Positions 42,577 to 51,527 of a DNA stretch of 64,000 bases are shown one piece after another. The DNA is from CAIKNB01 sp964415965 (GTDB lineage: Bacteria; Patescibacteriota; Patescibacteriia; 2-12-FULL-60-25). The notes under the pieces were generated by a model that made no database searches, was not told where the DNA came from, and saw only the letters and a list, made by a program, of their open reading frames with translations. The translations under genes were made by a program, and so were the position numbers. Where the stretch lies: assembly GCA_964415965.1 (NCBI GenBank), contig CAYQCK010000004.1, forward strand, positions 55,749 through 119,748. The letters run 5' to 3'. Position 1 is the stretch's first letter. Each line of letters opens with the position of its first letter.

Positions 42577-43218
42577 ATGAGCCTTTTCGACCTGCTCGTC
42601 TTCGGCCAGGGTGTTGCAGTGGGCGTCGCGTTGATGTTCCTGGTGGCTACTTCGAAGTGGTATAAGAATCGGGCCAAGAGGAATCGTGAGCTGCCGCACA
42701 GGTCCCGCATGAGCCTCAAGGAACGGATGGCCGACTTGGGCTTGGAGTTCAAGCACCGCCCCAACATCAACTTTGTTCCAGTGGAGCTTCGGGGCGCCTT
42801 CGGTAGGAACAACAATGACGAGACGTTGTGCAGACATTGCCACAACTTTGTCGATGAGATCGTGTTGAAAAATCCAGCCATCAATCCCTGCCATTTGGGG
42901 TACTTCTGCACCAACTGCGGCGAAGGGCGATTGTTCGCCAGTGTGGATCTTGTCCGTCAGGCGAACGGTATGCCGTGTTTGCCCAACGGAAACCTGTTCT
43001 CCATCGTGAAAGTCTTGGAGCGCGTTGCGTTCGAAAAAGGCATTCTCCGCGAGCCGACAACCGAACAGCCGAAACCCGAGTCGTTCGACGTGATCCTCCA
43101 GGAGACCGCCGGTTACCGCGGGCCGCCGCTCAAAGCGAGGGTGGATATCGAGTCGCAGACCGTCACCCTGGTGGATGAGACCGCCCATTCGGGCCAACCC
43201 CTCCGGCTCGTAAAATAA
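42577..43218 (+). CDS. membrane-anchored zinc-finger-like protein
   Basis: A 213-residue protein; ATG at 42577 has GAAAGGAGA upstream. Residues 3-22 form a membrane segment. The cytoplasmic part carries LCRHCHNF (about 86-92) and FCTNCGEG (about 111-118), two CxxC pairs likely to bind zinc. The remainder is unrecognised, ending in a beta-rich segment (YRGPPLKARVDIESQTVTLVDE). Not a known family. A TTGACC about 55 nt upstream may be the -35. Confidence 0.6.
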   Translation: MSLFDLLVFGQGVAVGVALMFLVATSKWYKNRAKRNRELPHRSRMSLKERMADLGLEFKHRPNINFVPVELRGAFGRNNNDETLCRHCHNFVDEIVLKNPAINPCHLGYFCTNCGEGRLFASVDLVRQANGMPCLPNGNLFSIVKVLERVAFEKGILREPTTEQPKPESFDVILQETAGYRGPPLKARVDIESQTVTLVDETAHSGQPLRLVK

Positions 43219-43226
43219 TCTCCATG

Positions 43227-43254
43227 GCCGACCCCGTAAGGTCGGCTTTGTTTT
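43227..43254 (+). terminator. terminator before the isc operon
   Basis: GCCGACC / GGTCGGC stem followed by TTTGTTTT; the T-run overlaps the next -35 box. Confidence 0.75.
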
Positions 43255-43283
43255 GACTTCTTTCCAGGATTGGAATATATTCC
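43253..43283 (+). promoter_or_regulatory. promoter of the isc-like operon with palindromic operator
   Basis: TTGACT (43253-43258), 17-nt spacer, TATATT (43276-43281). A perfect palindrome GGAATATATTCC (43272-43283) covers the -10, suggesting autorepression by the Rrf2 regulator. Confidence 0.75.
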
Positions 43284-43303
43284 CAGTCAGCTACTAGGAA
43301 ATT

Positions 43304-43720
43304 ATGCCAGGACTCTTCCGCATCTCGGCACGCGACCATGGCGCCCTCATCCTCATGAGCGATCTGGCCGCCCGCCACAAGGCGGGGAGTTTTGTTTCTC
43401 TGCAGGATATCGCGGACCGCATGCATCTTTCGCAGGGCTATCTCGAAGAAATCGCAGGCGCGCTCAAGAAGGCCGAACTCATCACGGGCAAACAGGGTCC
43501 GGCCGGCGGCTACCGCTTGGCCCGTCCGCCGTCCAAGATCTCGATGGAGGAGATCCTAATCGCCGTCGAAGGGCCGATCGAACTCGTGGAATGCCAGGGT
43601 AAAGCCAGCCTTTGTCCGGTCGCCGGCAAGTGCCCGTCGAAGAACGTCTGGGGCGCACTGCAAGCGGCCATCCGGTCTTCTTTGCGCCAGACGACATTGG
43701 CCCAAACCATCAAACCATGA
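43304..43720 (+). CDS. iscR: Rrf2-family iron-sulfur regulator (IscR-like)
   Basis: A 138-residue protein with an N-terminal winged helix (about residues 10-75: ALILMSDLAARH, then LQDIADRMHLSQGYLEEIAGAL and GPAGGYRLARP). Three cysteines at 97, 104 and 110 (C-x6-C-x5-C) match the Fe-S ligands of IscR. Such regulators sense the cluster supply. It heads an operon with iscS (4-nt overlap) and iscU, and a palindrome on its own -10 box fits autoregulation. Confidence 0.85.
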   Translation: MPGLFRISARDHGALILMSDLAARHKAGSFVSLQDIADRMHLSQGYLEEIAGALKKAELITGKQGPAGGYRLARPPSKISMEEILIAVEGPIELVECQGKASLCPVAGKCPSKNVWGALQAAIRSSLRQTTLAQTIKP

Positions 43721-44913
43721 AATCCGTCTATCTCGACCATGCGGCCACGACGCCGCTCGATGAAATGGTGCTCGAAAAGATGCAACCCTTCTTTTCCGAT
43801 ATCTTCGCCAACCCGTCGTCGTTCCATTCACCCGGCCTCGAGGCCAAGCGCGCGGTCGACGAAGCGCGCCAATCCATCGCCGCGCGGCTCAACGCGCACG
43901 CCGACGAGCTGGTGTTCTGCTCCGGCGGCACCGAATCCGATAACCTAGCTATCCTCGGTCTCGTCCGGGCGGAAAAGTCCAAGGCTAAACACGTGATTAC
44001 CACGGCTATCGAACATCCTGCCGTGCTCGAACCGTTGAAGCATCTCGAAAAGAACGGCGAAATCGAACTGACCATCCTGCCCGTCGACAAATACGGGCTG
44101 GTTAAGGTCGAGGACGTGGAAGCCGCGCTTCGGCCGTCGACCGTCCTGGTCAGCGTCATGTACGCCAACAACGAGATCGGCACCATCCAACCCATCGCCG
44201 ACATCGGCCGGGCTATCCTTAAATGGCGCAAGGCCAACAAGACTCCGTTTCCATATCTCCACTCCGACGCTTGCCAAGCCGCGGGCGCGCTCGACCTCGA
44301 TGTCGAGAAACTGCACGTGGATTTGCTGACTTTGAATGGCTCCAAGATCTACGGCCCCAAGGGCGTGGGCCTCTTGTTCGTGCGGCGCGGTGTCACGCTC
44401 GAGCCGATTGTCTTCGGCGGAGGTCAGGAAAGGGGAGCACGCTCCGGCACCGAGAATGTCCCGGGCATCATCGGGCTGGCCGCGGCGCTCGGGATCGCGC
44501 AGGCCGGAAAGGAAAAGGAGAACGCACGACTCACCAAGCTCCGCGACCGTCTGGCCGAAGGTCTGCTCAAGATTCCGAAGACGCGGCTGAACGGCCATCC
44601 GACCGATCGCTTGCCGAACAGTGTCAATGTCTCGTTCATGGATATCGAAGGCGAGGCCGCCGTCCTGTATCTCGACGCCCAGGGCATCTACTGTTCGACC
44701 GGTTCTGCCTGCGCCTCGAGTTCGCTCGACCCCTCGCACGTCATCCTGGCGACCGGTGTCTCGTACGAAGCGGCTCATGGTTCGCTGCGTTTCACCTTGG
44801 GCCGTTCGACCAAGCCGGCGGATATCGATTACGTCCTGAAGACCATCCCCGGAATCGTCGAGAAGCTCCGCCATATGAGCCCGGTGGATCTGGATATGAG
44901 ATATTTCAGCTAA
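43717..44913 (+). CDS. iscS: cysteine desulfurase IscS/NifS-like
   Basis: A 398-residue PLP enzyme that takes sulfur from cysteine for Fe-S clusters and other sulfur carriers. Seen: YLDHAATTP (5-13), CSGGTESDNLAI (68-79), the PLP lysine in NGSKIYGPKG (K210) and the sulfur-accepting cysteine in STGSACASSSLDPS (C332, of the GSAC type). In most relatives the residue before that lysine is His; here it is Ser. The start overlaps the regulator stop (ATGA). Likely supplies the IscU at 45017. Confidence 0.9.
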   Translation: MKSVYLDHAATTPLDEMVLEKMQPFFSDIFANPSSFHSPGLEAKRAVDEARQSIAARLNAHADELVFCSGGTESDNLAILGLVRAEKSKAKHVITTAIEHPAVLEPLKHLEKNGEIELTILPVDKYGLVKVEDVEAALRPSTVLVSVMYANNEIGTIQPIADIGRAILKWRKANKTPFPYLHSDACQAAGALDLDVEKLHVDLLTLNGSKIYGPKGVGLLFVRRGVTLEPIVFGGGQERGARSGTENVPGIIGLAAALGIAQAGKEKENARLTKLRDRLAEGLLKIPKTRLNGHPTDRLPNSVNVSFMDIEGEAAVLYLDAQGIYCSTGSACASSSLDPSHVILATGVSYEAAHGSLRFTLGRSTKPADIDYVLKTIPGIVEKLRHMSPVDLDMRYFS

Positions 44914-44921
44914 CGAAAAGC

Positions 44922-45005
44922 TGTCGTCCTCGAGCGAAGTCGCATCCAACGCGACGAAGCGAAGGACCTTCTCATCGGAAGATTCTTCGCTCCGCTCAGA
45001 ATGAC
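44922..45005. repeat. interspersed repeat with terminal inverted ends
   Basis: An 84-bp element between iscS and iscU. It begins TGTCGTCCT and ends AGAATGACA, imperfect inverted ends, with GAAGCGAAGG and CTTCGCTCCGCTC inside. It belongs to the HSERSEE-type palindromic repeats; the copy at 55776 is related. Confidence 0.7.
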
Positions 45006-45016
45006 ATTTCTTATAT

Positions 45017-45679
45017 ATGAATGACGACAACAATAAATCCGGCGACATTGTCTCGCGCTCCGGCGACCAGAGCTGGTTCTATTCGGATACGGTCAAGCGG
45101 CATTTCTTCGACCCGCAGAACTTCATGCGCGACGAAGCCGCGTACGGCGACGCGGCCCTGGGGCTGGTCGGCAGCCCGGCCTGCGGCGACGCCATGAAGG
45201 TCTGGATCAAGGTCGATCCGGCGACGGAGCGCATCACGGACTGCAAATGGAAAACGTTCGGCTGCGGCTCGGCCATCGCTTCGACTTCGATGATGTCGGT
45301 CATGGTCACGGAGAACGGCGGCATGACGCTCGACGAGGCGCGGCGGCTCCGGCCGCAGGACATCTTGGAACGCCTCGGAGGTTTGCCGTCACGCAAGATC
45401 CACTGTTCGGTCCTTGGCGACAAGGCGCTGCGCGAAGCCATCAACGATTGGTACCGCAAAAACGGCCGGCCGGATAAGGTCGAGGAAGAACGCGGCCGCG
45501 TCATTGACCCGGAGACGAAAGTGACGGACAAGGATATCGAACACGCGGTGCTCGACGGCGCCGACACGCTCGAGAAGGTCCAGGCCAAACTGAAGGTCGG
45601 TGTCGGCAATCCGGCTTGCGTGCCCGAAGTCGAGCAGCTCATCCGTTTCTATCGCGAGAAATATTTCGGCGGCAAATGA
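45017..45679 (+). CDS. iscU: IscU/NifU-like scaffold with degenerate C-terminal domain
   Basis: A 220-residue scaffold on which Fe-S clusters are built. All expected ligands are seen: SPACGD (C56, D58), FGCGSA (C83) and KIHCSVLG (C130). Residues 165-212 (VTDKDIEHAVLDGADTLEKV, then GVGNPAC) resemble the BFD-like [2Fe-2S] domain of NifU but have lost most of its cysteines. No RBS stands before the ATG, and the 84-bp repeat lies just upstream. A role with the IscS upstream is firm by context. Confidence 0.88.
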   Translation: MNDDNNKSGDIVSRSGDQSWFYSDTVKRHFFDPQNFMRDEAAYGDAALGLVGSPACGDAMKVWIKVDPATERITDCKWKTFGCGSAIASTSMMSVMVTENGGMTLDEARRLRPQDILERLGGLPSRKIHCSVLGDKALREAINDWYRKNGRPDKVEEERGRVIDPETKVTDKDIEHAVLDGADTLEKVQAKLKVGVGNPACVPEVEQLIRFYREKYFGGK

Positions 45680-45682
45680 AAA

Positions 45683-45709
45683 ACGCCCCGGCTCGATGAG
45701 TCGGGGCGT
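45683..45709. terminator. terminator between converging genes
   Basis: ACGCCCCG / CGGGGCGT stem; on the minus strand followed by TTTTTC. Confidence 0.75.
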
Positions 45710-45744
45710 GCTGTTTCAGGGAATGTGCATGGCGGCGCTGGCCG

Positions 45745-47073
45745 TCATTTCTGTTTGTCCGGGGGCATCGCCATCGTCGGCATGACCGCGGTCTTGATTC
45801 CGGCCGGTTGGGCCGGGATCGGCTGCGGCCGGGGAGGCCTGACCGGCTTGAACGCCGGGATGAGCGGCGCCGTCTGTGTGATGCCGGGTCGTGTCGCCAC
45901 CTCTCGGCCGAAGCATTCCTGTGTCGCGTCCAGGTCAAGCGTCATCATTGGCGCCCGGGGTCTGGCTGCTGTTTCGGGCTGCGGACACGAGGCGGGCTGT
46001 TGGACCGCAATCAGGATTTGGGGGTCGGCGCTCGCGTCCCACGGCGGGATGAGGGTCGGCGTGTGCGGTTCGTCGTCCTCATCGGCATCGCCGAAGTTCA
46101 GCGACGAGTCCACGTCCTGGCCCGTGATGTCGGGCGGCTCGGCCGACGGCAACGCATCCGCTTCTTCCTCGGACGCTACGCCGAGCAGGATGCTGATTTC
46201 GTCCCGCGTCAATTGCGGGTTGCCGAGCCTGACGAGCAGTCGCTCGATGGCGCTCCAGCGCTGCCTCTCGCGCCGCTTGTCGAGGTCCCGCAGGGAGCGG
46301 AGTTCGCTGTAGCGTTCCTTCGACAATTGGGCGATGCGCTCGATCTCCTCTTCGTGCGAGAGGCGCAATGCCTCCTGGGAAGTCCGCAGGTCCTGGTTGG
46401 ATTTGCGGAGCGTCTCGACCTTCCTCTCGCTGGCCGCCAGCGCCTTCTCGAGTTCGGCGGCCCTCGCTTGGAGGGATTCGGTCTCGGCTTGGGCCTTCTG
46501 CAGGTCGCCCAGGTCCATCTGCATGCCCAGGTTCTCGTCGGCCAGCTCGTCGATCTTGCGCTGCGCCGTTTCGGTCTGGCGCCGTTGTTCTTCCAGCTCC
46601 TCGAGCTTCTGCTGGTTGCGTTCGAGTTGGCTGAACAGGGCCCGGCGCAGGCTGTAGATGTGGTCCGAAGCGATGCGTGCGTACGAGGCGAGGAACTGCG
46701 GCCTGTCCGCCATGCGTCCGATCAAGGCGACCGGGAATTCGCCGATGACGACATCCGTGTCGGCGAAGAACTGCAGGTCCGGGTCGTCCTTGGCCCCGGC
46801 GATGAACCGGCTGGCCAGGAGCGGCGCGTCCTTGTCGAGGAAGTCCACGGTCACGAGGTTGCGTCCCCCTTGGGTCGGCATCTCTTTCCGCACCCTGACT
46901 TTGCCGATGCGGACCGTGTAGGCGACCGACGGATCGTCGCAGTTGATGCGCTCTCCCTTGCGGTAGGGCGTGTCGTAGATGCTGGCCTCGAACTGGCCGG
47001 ACCTCTCGGCCCGGTGCTGCGTCAGGCTGGCCACTCGGCCTTCTTGGCTGATGGGTTTGGGTTTGTCGCTCAC
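45745..47073 (-). CDS. cNMP-binding-like and coiled-coil protein
   Basis: A 442-residue protein, taking the GTG at 47073 (GAAAGGA upstream). Residues 20-135 resemble the CRP-type cyclic-nucleotide-binding beta barrel (YRKGERI, AYTVRIGKVRVRKEM, LLASRF, VIGEFPVALI), but no DNA-binding part follows. Then comes a long coiled coil (about 150-275, Glu/Gln/Leu-rich) and a Pro/Ala-rich disordered tail (about 310-442). It could be a signalling scaffold. Function unknown. Confidence 0.55.
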   Translation of the reverse strand: MSDKPKPISQEGRVASLTQHRAERSGQFEASIYDTPYRKGERINCDDPSVAYTVRIGKVRVRKEMPTQGGRNLVTVDFLDKDAPLLASRFIAGAKDDPDLQFFADTDVVIGEFPVALIGRMADRPQFLASYARIASDHIYSLRRALFSQLERNQQKLEELEEQRRQTETAQRKIDELADENLGMQMDLGDLQKAQAETESLQARAAELEKALAASERKVETLRKSNQDLRTSQEALRLSHEEEIERIAQLSKERYSELRSLRDLDKRRERQRWSAIERLLVRLGNPQLTRDEISILLGVASEEEADALPSAEPPDITGQDVDSSLNFGDADEDDEPHTPTLIPPWDASADPQILIAVQQPASCPQPETAARPRAPMMTLDLDATQECFGREVATRPGITQTAPLIPAFKPVRPPRPQPIPAQPAGIKTAVMPTMAMPPDKQK

Positions 47074-47241
47074 TCGGCATCCTTTCTTGTGCAAGGTGCT
47101 GCTGGTTCGGTTAAGAGCCTCGCCAACGGCGTACCCTAGCCGAAAACAGGCGTTTTGTCAAGGTACGACGCCTGTATCTCGCGTATCCGAATACGGTCGG
47201 AGCGGCGGAGCATTACATCTTGTCCGCCGACGCTCGGTTTA

Positions 47242-48432
47242 TTATTGCTCAATCATCACGATTCTCCGCGATACGTGTTGGTCCGGCCGTTTGTAGACCA
47301 TCGCTGATTTTGACGGGGTCTTGCCGCCGCAGAACGGCACGAGGCGATATCCGAGTCCTTCGAGCTTCGGCTCGAGATTCACGAATGCGTGGCCATGGGC
47401 CGTTTGGTAGCCCGGCCAAATTGCGACGATGCGGCTGTGTTTTTTGAGCAATGGCCTCCAGGCTGCGAGGCTCTCTTCCCAAAGCTCCGTAATCTGGTCT
47501 GCATTCCGCTTTATCGTTTCGTACGTTTCGTGTCCGGTGAGCGGCGGTCCCAGGAAGCCTTCGGTCACGATCGTATCGATTGAAGATGCCGGCAGATGGC
47601 TCGCCAATTCCCGCGCATCAGCCATGAAGGTTTTGAAACGTTCCGAGTCTTCTTGGCCGATTATGCGCTCTTTCAAGAGCCATTCATTGTTGCGTACCGT
47701 GTCCGAAACCTGTTTCGCTTCGATATCGCTGCCGATGATGTGGGATGCTTTGGTCGCCAGTGCTGCCTCCATCAGGATGGTGCCGCTGCCGCAGAACGGA
47801 TCCAGTAGCGTGCCGTTTTCAGGGGTCCGGGCCAGGTTGACCAGGATGCGCGCCAATTTCGGGGGCAGCATGCCGGCGCGCCCTGAACGTCCAGGACGGC
47901 CGTAATCGCGCAGGCTCCAGGCGTCGGCGTCTTGGACGTCGGTCGTGAGCCCAATGGCTACCTGTTTGCCGAAGACGAACAGGCAAATGTCGAGGCCGGT
48001 GCTCGTCAGGTCCAGTTTGGCCACGGCGGCGGGCGATATCCCGCCCTTGTCTTTGCCGGTTACCCAGCGCGAGGGGATGCCTCGGCTCTTCAGCTCTTTC
48101 TTGAAGGGGAGCGCCAGGCGTTCGAGTCTTTGCCTGTCGGCTGGCGCGCCGCCGAAGACCGACCAGCCGAAATCGATCGATTTTCCCGTTAGGCGTTTCG
48201 CCAGGATGTCGGCGACGGCTTTGGCGGAAACGTCGCCGATTCCGGAGATCACGCTGATTTTGCCTAATTTCACCGTCCCGCCCAGGAGGTTCATGTATGC
48301 CATCCCGTCCCACCCAGGATCATTGACCAGGGCCGCCTGGCCGCAAACAAGGTGGTCTGCATCGGGACGTAGGGCACAGAATTCGGCTAAACTCAGCGCC
48401 GGATGGCTGCCGAAAACGAGGAAATTTTTCAT
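47242..48432 (-). CDS. TRMT11-like RNA methyltransferase
   Basis: A 396-residue protein (start 48432; ATG at 48438 also possible). The C-terminal half is a Rossmann methyltransferase: LDPFCGSGTILMEAAL (about 212-227, SAM loop), IGSDIEAKQV (acidic end of strand 2) and TEGFLGPPL (about 295-303), the active-site position where the m2G10 tRNA methyltransferases have DPPYG. The first 150 residues replace the usual THUMP part. It probably modifies tRNA guanosine; the altered motif leaves this open. A TAGCAT box 6 nt before the ATG fits a leaderless start. Confidence 0.7.
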   Translation of the reverse strand: MKNFLVFGSHPALSLAEFCALRPDADHLVCGQAALVNDPGWDGMAYMNLLGGTVKLGKISVISGIGDVSAKAVADILAKRLTGKSIDFGWSVFGGAPADRQRLERLALPFKKELKSRGIPSRWVTGKDKGGISPAAVAKLDLTSTGLDICLFVFGKQVAIGLTTDVQDADAWSLRDYGRPGRSGRAGMLPPKLARILVNLARTPENGTLLDPFCGSGTILMEAALATKASHIIGSDIEAKQVSDTVRNNEWLLKERIIGQEDSERFKTFMADARELASHLPASSIDTIVTEGFLGPPLTGHETYETIKRNADQITELWEESLAAWRPLLKKHSRIVAIWPGYQTAHGHAFVNLEPKLEGLGYRLVPFCGGKTPSKSAMVYKRPDQHVSRRIVMIEQ

Positions 48433-48524
48433 GCGCATATGCTACACCGATTGACAAAGGCCGTCACTTGACGCGACGCCCATTGTATGATGAGGTATGC
48501 CATCCGCCTTTGAGGCTTAACACA

Positions 48525-48600
48525 GCCGGAAACGGCCATGGGGGCCTTGGGTGGAGGGTTCCTTCGACAAGGAATGTGGCATGGAAAAAACACGAACTAA
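48525..48600 (+). promoter_or_regulatory. structured leader with possible short upstream ORF
   Basis: Two hairpins precede the coiled-coil gene: GCCG-GAAA-CGGC (48525-48536) and TTCCTT-CGAC-AAGGAA (48559-48574). An ATG at 48574 opens an 8-codon frame (MWHGKNTN) ending at 48600. A TTGGGTG...GGAGGGTTC segment is repeated at about 48546 and 48611. Confidence 0.4.
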
Positions 48601-48633
48601 GCATCCTGTCTTGGGTGTTTGGAGGGTTCAGTC

Positions 48634-51525
48634 ATGAAGCGGACCATTTTCCTGTTTCTTCTTCCGCTGCTCTTCGTGCTGGGCATCGTCCGGACGGCCA
48701 AGGCCGACGGCGAGCCCGTGCAGGGTCGCGACTTCTGGATCCTGCCCCAAGCGCAGTGCGACTCCGGGACCTGTGTCCGGATCGCTCCGGGCATCAACAT
48801 CAACACGCCGCTCCTGGCCGAAAAGCTGGGGGTCAAGCCGATCGATATCCGTCGGGACAACCCGACCGGCACGATCGCGCTCTGCCATCGCGTCGGCGAC
48901 GGTTATCACATGGGCCGGATCGCCCGCGTCGAAGACCGCGCCAGCGACGAGGTGTGGAAGAAGTGCCCCGATCCAGCCCTGCAGTACGTCTACGTGCTGC
49001 CCGGCCAGGTCATCAAACTCTCCGGCGTCAAGCACATCTCCTATCAAGAGGAGATGCAGGGCTTGTCCGACATCAAGAAGTGCACCACCTCCGACTGCGT
49101 GACCGAAGTCGCGCGCCGGTTGGGCGCCAAGATCTCCGGGGCTGCGGTTTCCGCCACCCCGGTCCACGGTTCCGACCCGATCGTCGCCGAGCTGACGGCC
49201 TGCACCACCGCCGATTGCGCGGTGGCCGTGGCCAAGAAAGCCGGCGCGCCGATCGTCGTCGCTCCGCCGTCCGAGGGCGACAAGCTCCTTTCGGAGCTCA
49301 GGTCCTGCGGCGAAAACGACGCCTGCCGGAACGCGGCGCTCCAGGCCCGCGGCCTGATGCCGCTCAAGACCGCCGTGCCGCCTCAGGCGCCGACGGTCGC
49401 GGCGACCGAAGATTCCGCGGGCTTGCGCAGCCTGTTCGCCTGGGTCCTGGCCCTCGGTTTCGCGGCCATCGTCCTCGCGATCGCCTGCCTGGTCGTCGCC
49501 CTCATCTGGCGTGCGCGGTTCGCGGCCCTCAAGGCCAAGTTCGACGAGAAGGTCGAGGCCGCTCTATCTGTCCTCAAGGAAGGCTTCGAGAAAGAGCTGG
49601 CTTCGGTCGCCGAATGCCGCGACCGGTTGAGCAAGAAGCTCGACGAAGAAACGGCGGAGAAGAAAGGTTTGGCCGAGAAGTTCCAGAAGGTGTACGGGGC
49701 TATCCGGGAATTCGGCGGCAAGCACAAGGTGCCGCTGCCCCAGAACCTGACCCTCATGGAGTCCTGGCATCTGGTCGAGCAGCACTTCGCCGGCGTGGCC
49801 GCCGAAAGCGTGAAGATCGGCCGGGCCAACGAAGAGCTCAGCCAGCTCAACCAGACCGTCGCCGCCGAGCGGCGCGAGCTGGAAGAGAAGGCCGGCAAAG
49901 CCGCCGAGTTCGAGAGGCTGTTCAATTCGCAGGTCGCCGCCAATGAGACCCTCGGCAATACGGTGGTCAAGGTGCAGGCGGATCTCGGGGTGGCCAAGTC
50001 GTCGCTCGACGACGTCCAGCGCAACAAGGAACGCTGCCGCCAGCTGTTCGGGATCGTGAACAGCAAGGCCGCCGAACTCATCGCCATGGACAACGAGCTC
50101 ACCGAGCTCCATGAGCCCCACGAAGAGAAGGTCGGGTTGTTCAGGGCTCTTGAGGCGACCGGCGACAGCCGCGCGGAAGAGGTCAAGACCGAAATCCTCT
50201 CGATCGAGCAGCGCATCGTCGATCTATGCGGCCGCCGCGACGGCCTGGAGACCGAACTCGAGCCCCTCAGCCAGGAACTCGATTCGCTCCATGAGCAGCT
50301 GACCGGCTTCCGCATCGACGAGTCACGCCTCTACAAGGAGGCCCAGCGCGACCGCAATGACGCGGCCAAGGAGCTGGGTGAAGCCAAGGCCGTCAAGACC
50401 TTGGCCCGCGCGCAGGCCGAAGCCGAGCGCCGGGCCATCGAAGCGGACCGCAGGCAGCTCGATTCCGAGTTCGCCGCCCGCGAGACCGAGGCCGAGAACA
50501 AGGCGCAGGAGCTGGCCGAGCGCGAATGCGCGCTGCTGGCCAAGCGGGACGAGTTCGCCGAGCGCGAAATCAAGCTGGTGGACCGCGAGGCGGCCTGCAA
50601 GCACCTCCTGTTGCCTCTGCTCCAGGCGCTCGACATCGACCAGAAGACGACCCTGGCCCAGCTCAAGGAGATGGGCGGCGTCGAAGGCCTGATGCAGCGC
50701 CACGCCGCGGCTTACGAAAAGTTGCGGGCGTCCTACTTCGAGCTCAAGAAGCGCTTCGAGCAGCTTGAGGCCGGACAAGCGTCTGCCCCGGTGCCCTCGC
50801 CGGATGCCTCTCAGAACGAGATGCTCAGGTTGGCTGTCCTCCTCGAGGATCGGGACAACTCGATCCGGGAGAAGGACGCTCGGATCGTCAGCCTGACGAA
50901 CGAGCTGGACCTGGCCAAGCAGGCTGGCACGGACTGCCTGGACACGATCGCCAAGCTGGAACAGCGCGTATCCGAGCTGGAACCTTACGAACTGGCGGCC
51001 AAGGGCTCGTTCAAGCCCTCGCCGGTGCCGCGCGAGTTGGCGGCCTCGGACGAACAGCCGCTGATCACGGTCCAGCTCCAGGAGGAGGTGGCGGAAGAAC
51101 CGGTGCCGACCTCCATCACCAGGCAGACGGTGGCCTACACCCAGAAGCCGTTGGACCGGAATCGCGCGCCGTCCGGCGCCGGCGAACCGGCTGACGGCCT
51201 GGTGATCGATAAGTTCTTCGACTTGGCGGATCAGCTGGTCAAGTCGGGCCGCAAGATCCTGGTGGATTCGACCGCCAAGGTGAGGACGCTGCAGCTGCTC
51301 TTGACTGAGGTGCCGGTCGAGTTCGACTTCGACCGCCTCTTCAAGAACGGCTCGCCGTTCAGCGCCGACGCGACGCGCCTGATCCACACCCGTGGTGAAG
51401 ATTTCGTCAGGAGCCGGCTGGCGAGTTCGCGCAGCCTGCTCATCGGCATCCAGTGGTTCCTGGACGCCTGCGGCATCCCTGAAATGGGACCGCCCCAAAC
51501 CAATCGGGCCTGGAGCCCCGGATAA
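48634..51525 (+). CDS. large membrane coiled-coil protein, copy 1
   Basis: A 963-residue protein; ATG at 48634 has GGAGG 9 nt upstream. A signal peptide (residues 1-24) leads to a LysM-like domain (about 40-130: GININTPLLAEKLGVKPIDI, then YVYVLPGQVIKL). Three Cys-pair motifs follow (KKCTTSDCV, TACTTADCA, RSCGENDAC), a membrane segment (about 267-292), a very long coiled coil (about 300-770) and a C-terminal domain (about 850-950: FFDLADQLVKSGRKILVDS). The layout is shared with the next gene, so they are paralogues. It spans the membrane and may sense the wall or envelope; function unknown. Confidence 0.7.
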   Translation: MKRTIFLFLLPLLFVLGIVRTAKADGEPVQGRDFWILPQAQCDSGTCVRIAPGININTPLLAEKLGVKPIDIRRDNPTGTIALCHRVGDGYHMGRIARVEDRASDEVWKKCPDPALQYVYVLPGQVIKLSGVKHISYQEEMQGLSDIKKCTTSDCVTEVARRLGAKISGAAVSATPVHGSDPIVAELTACTTADCAVAVAKKAGAPIVVAPPSEGDKLLSELRSCGENDACRNAALQARGLMPLKTAVPPQAPTVAATEDSAGLRSLFAWVLALGFAAIVLAIACLVVALIWRARFAALKAKFDEKVEAALSVLKEGFEKELASVAECRDRLSKKLDEETAEKKGLAEKFQKVYGAIREFGGKHKVPLPQNLTLMESWHLVEQHFAGVAAESVKIGRANEELSQLNQTVAAERRELEEKAGKAAEFERLFNSQVAANETLGNTVVKVQADLGVAKSSLDDVQRNKERCRQLFGIVNSKAAELIAMDNELTELHEPHEEKVGLFRALEATGDSRAEEVKTEILSIEQRIVDLCGRRDGLETELEPLSQELDSLHEQLTGFRIDESRLYKEAQRDRNDAAKELGEAKAVKTLARAQAEAERRAIEADRRQLDSEFAARETEAENKAQELAERECALLAKRDEFAEREIKLVDREAACKHLLLPLLQALDIDQKTTLAQLKEMGGVEGLMQRHAAAYEKLRASYFELKKRFEQLEAGQASAPVPSPDASQNEMLRLAVLLEDRDNSIREKDARIVSLTNELDLAKQAGTDCLDTIAKLEQRVSELEPYELAAKGSFKPSPVPRELAASDEQPLITVQLQEEVAEEPVPTSITRQTVAYTQKPLDRNRAPSGAGEPADGLVIDKFFDLADQLVKSGRKILVDSTAKVRTLQLLLTEVPVEFDFDRLFKNGSPFSADATRLIHTRGEDFVRSRLASSRSLLIGIQWFLDACGIPEMGPPQTNRAWSPG

Positions 51526-51527
51526 CC

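Noticed and set aside
44922..45005. CRISPR-like array or IS remnant
   Set aside because: Only one copy with short inverted ends, no spacers and no transposase; it fits a palindromic interspersed repeat.
48468..49946. Open frame of 492 codons overlapping the coiled-coil gene
   Set aside because: It is in another frame, very rich in Arg and Gly, and its beginning has no ribosome site; the coiled-coil frame has a signal peptide and a paralogue.
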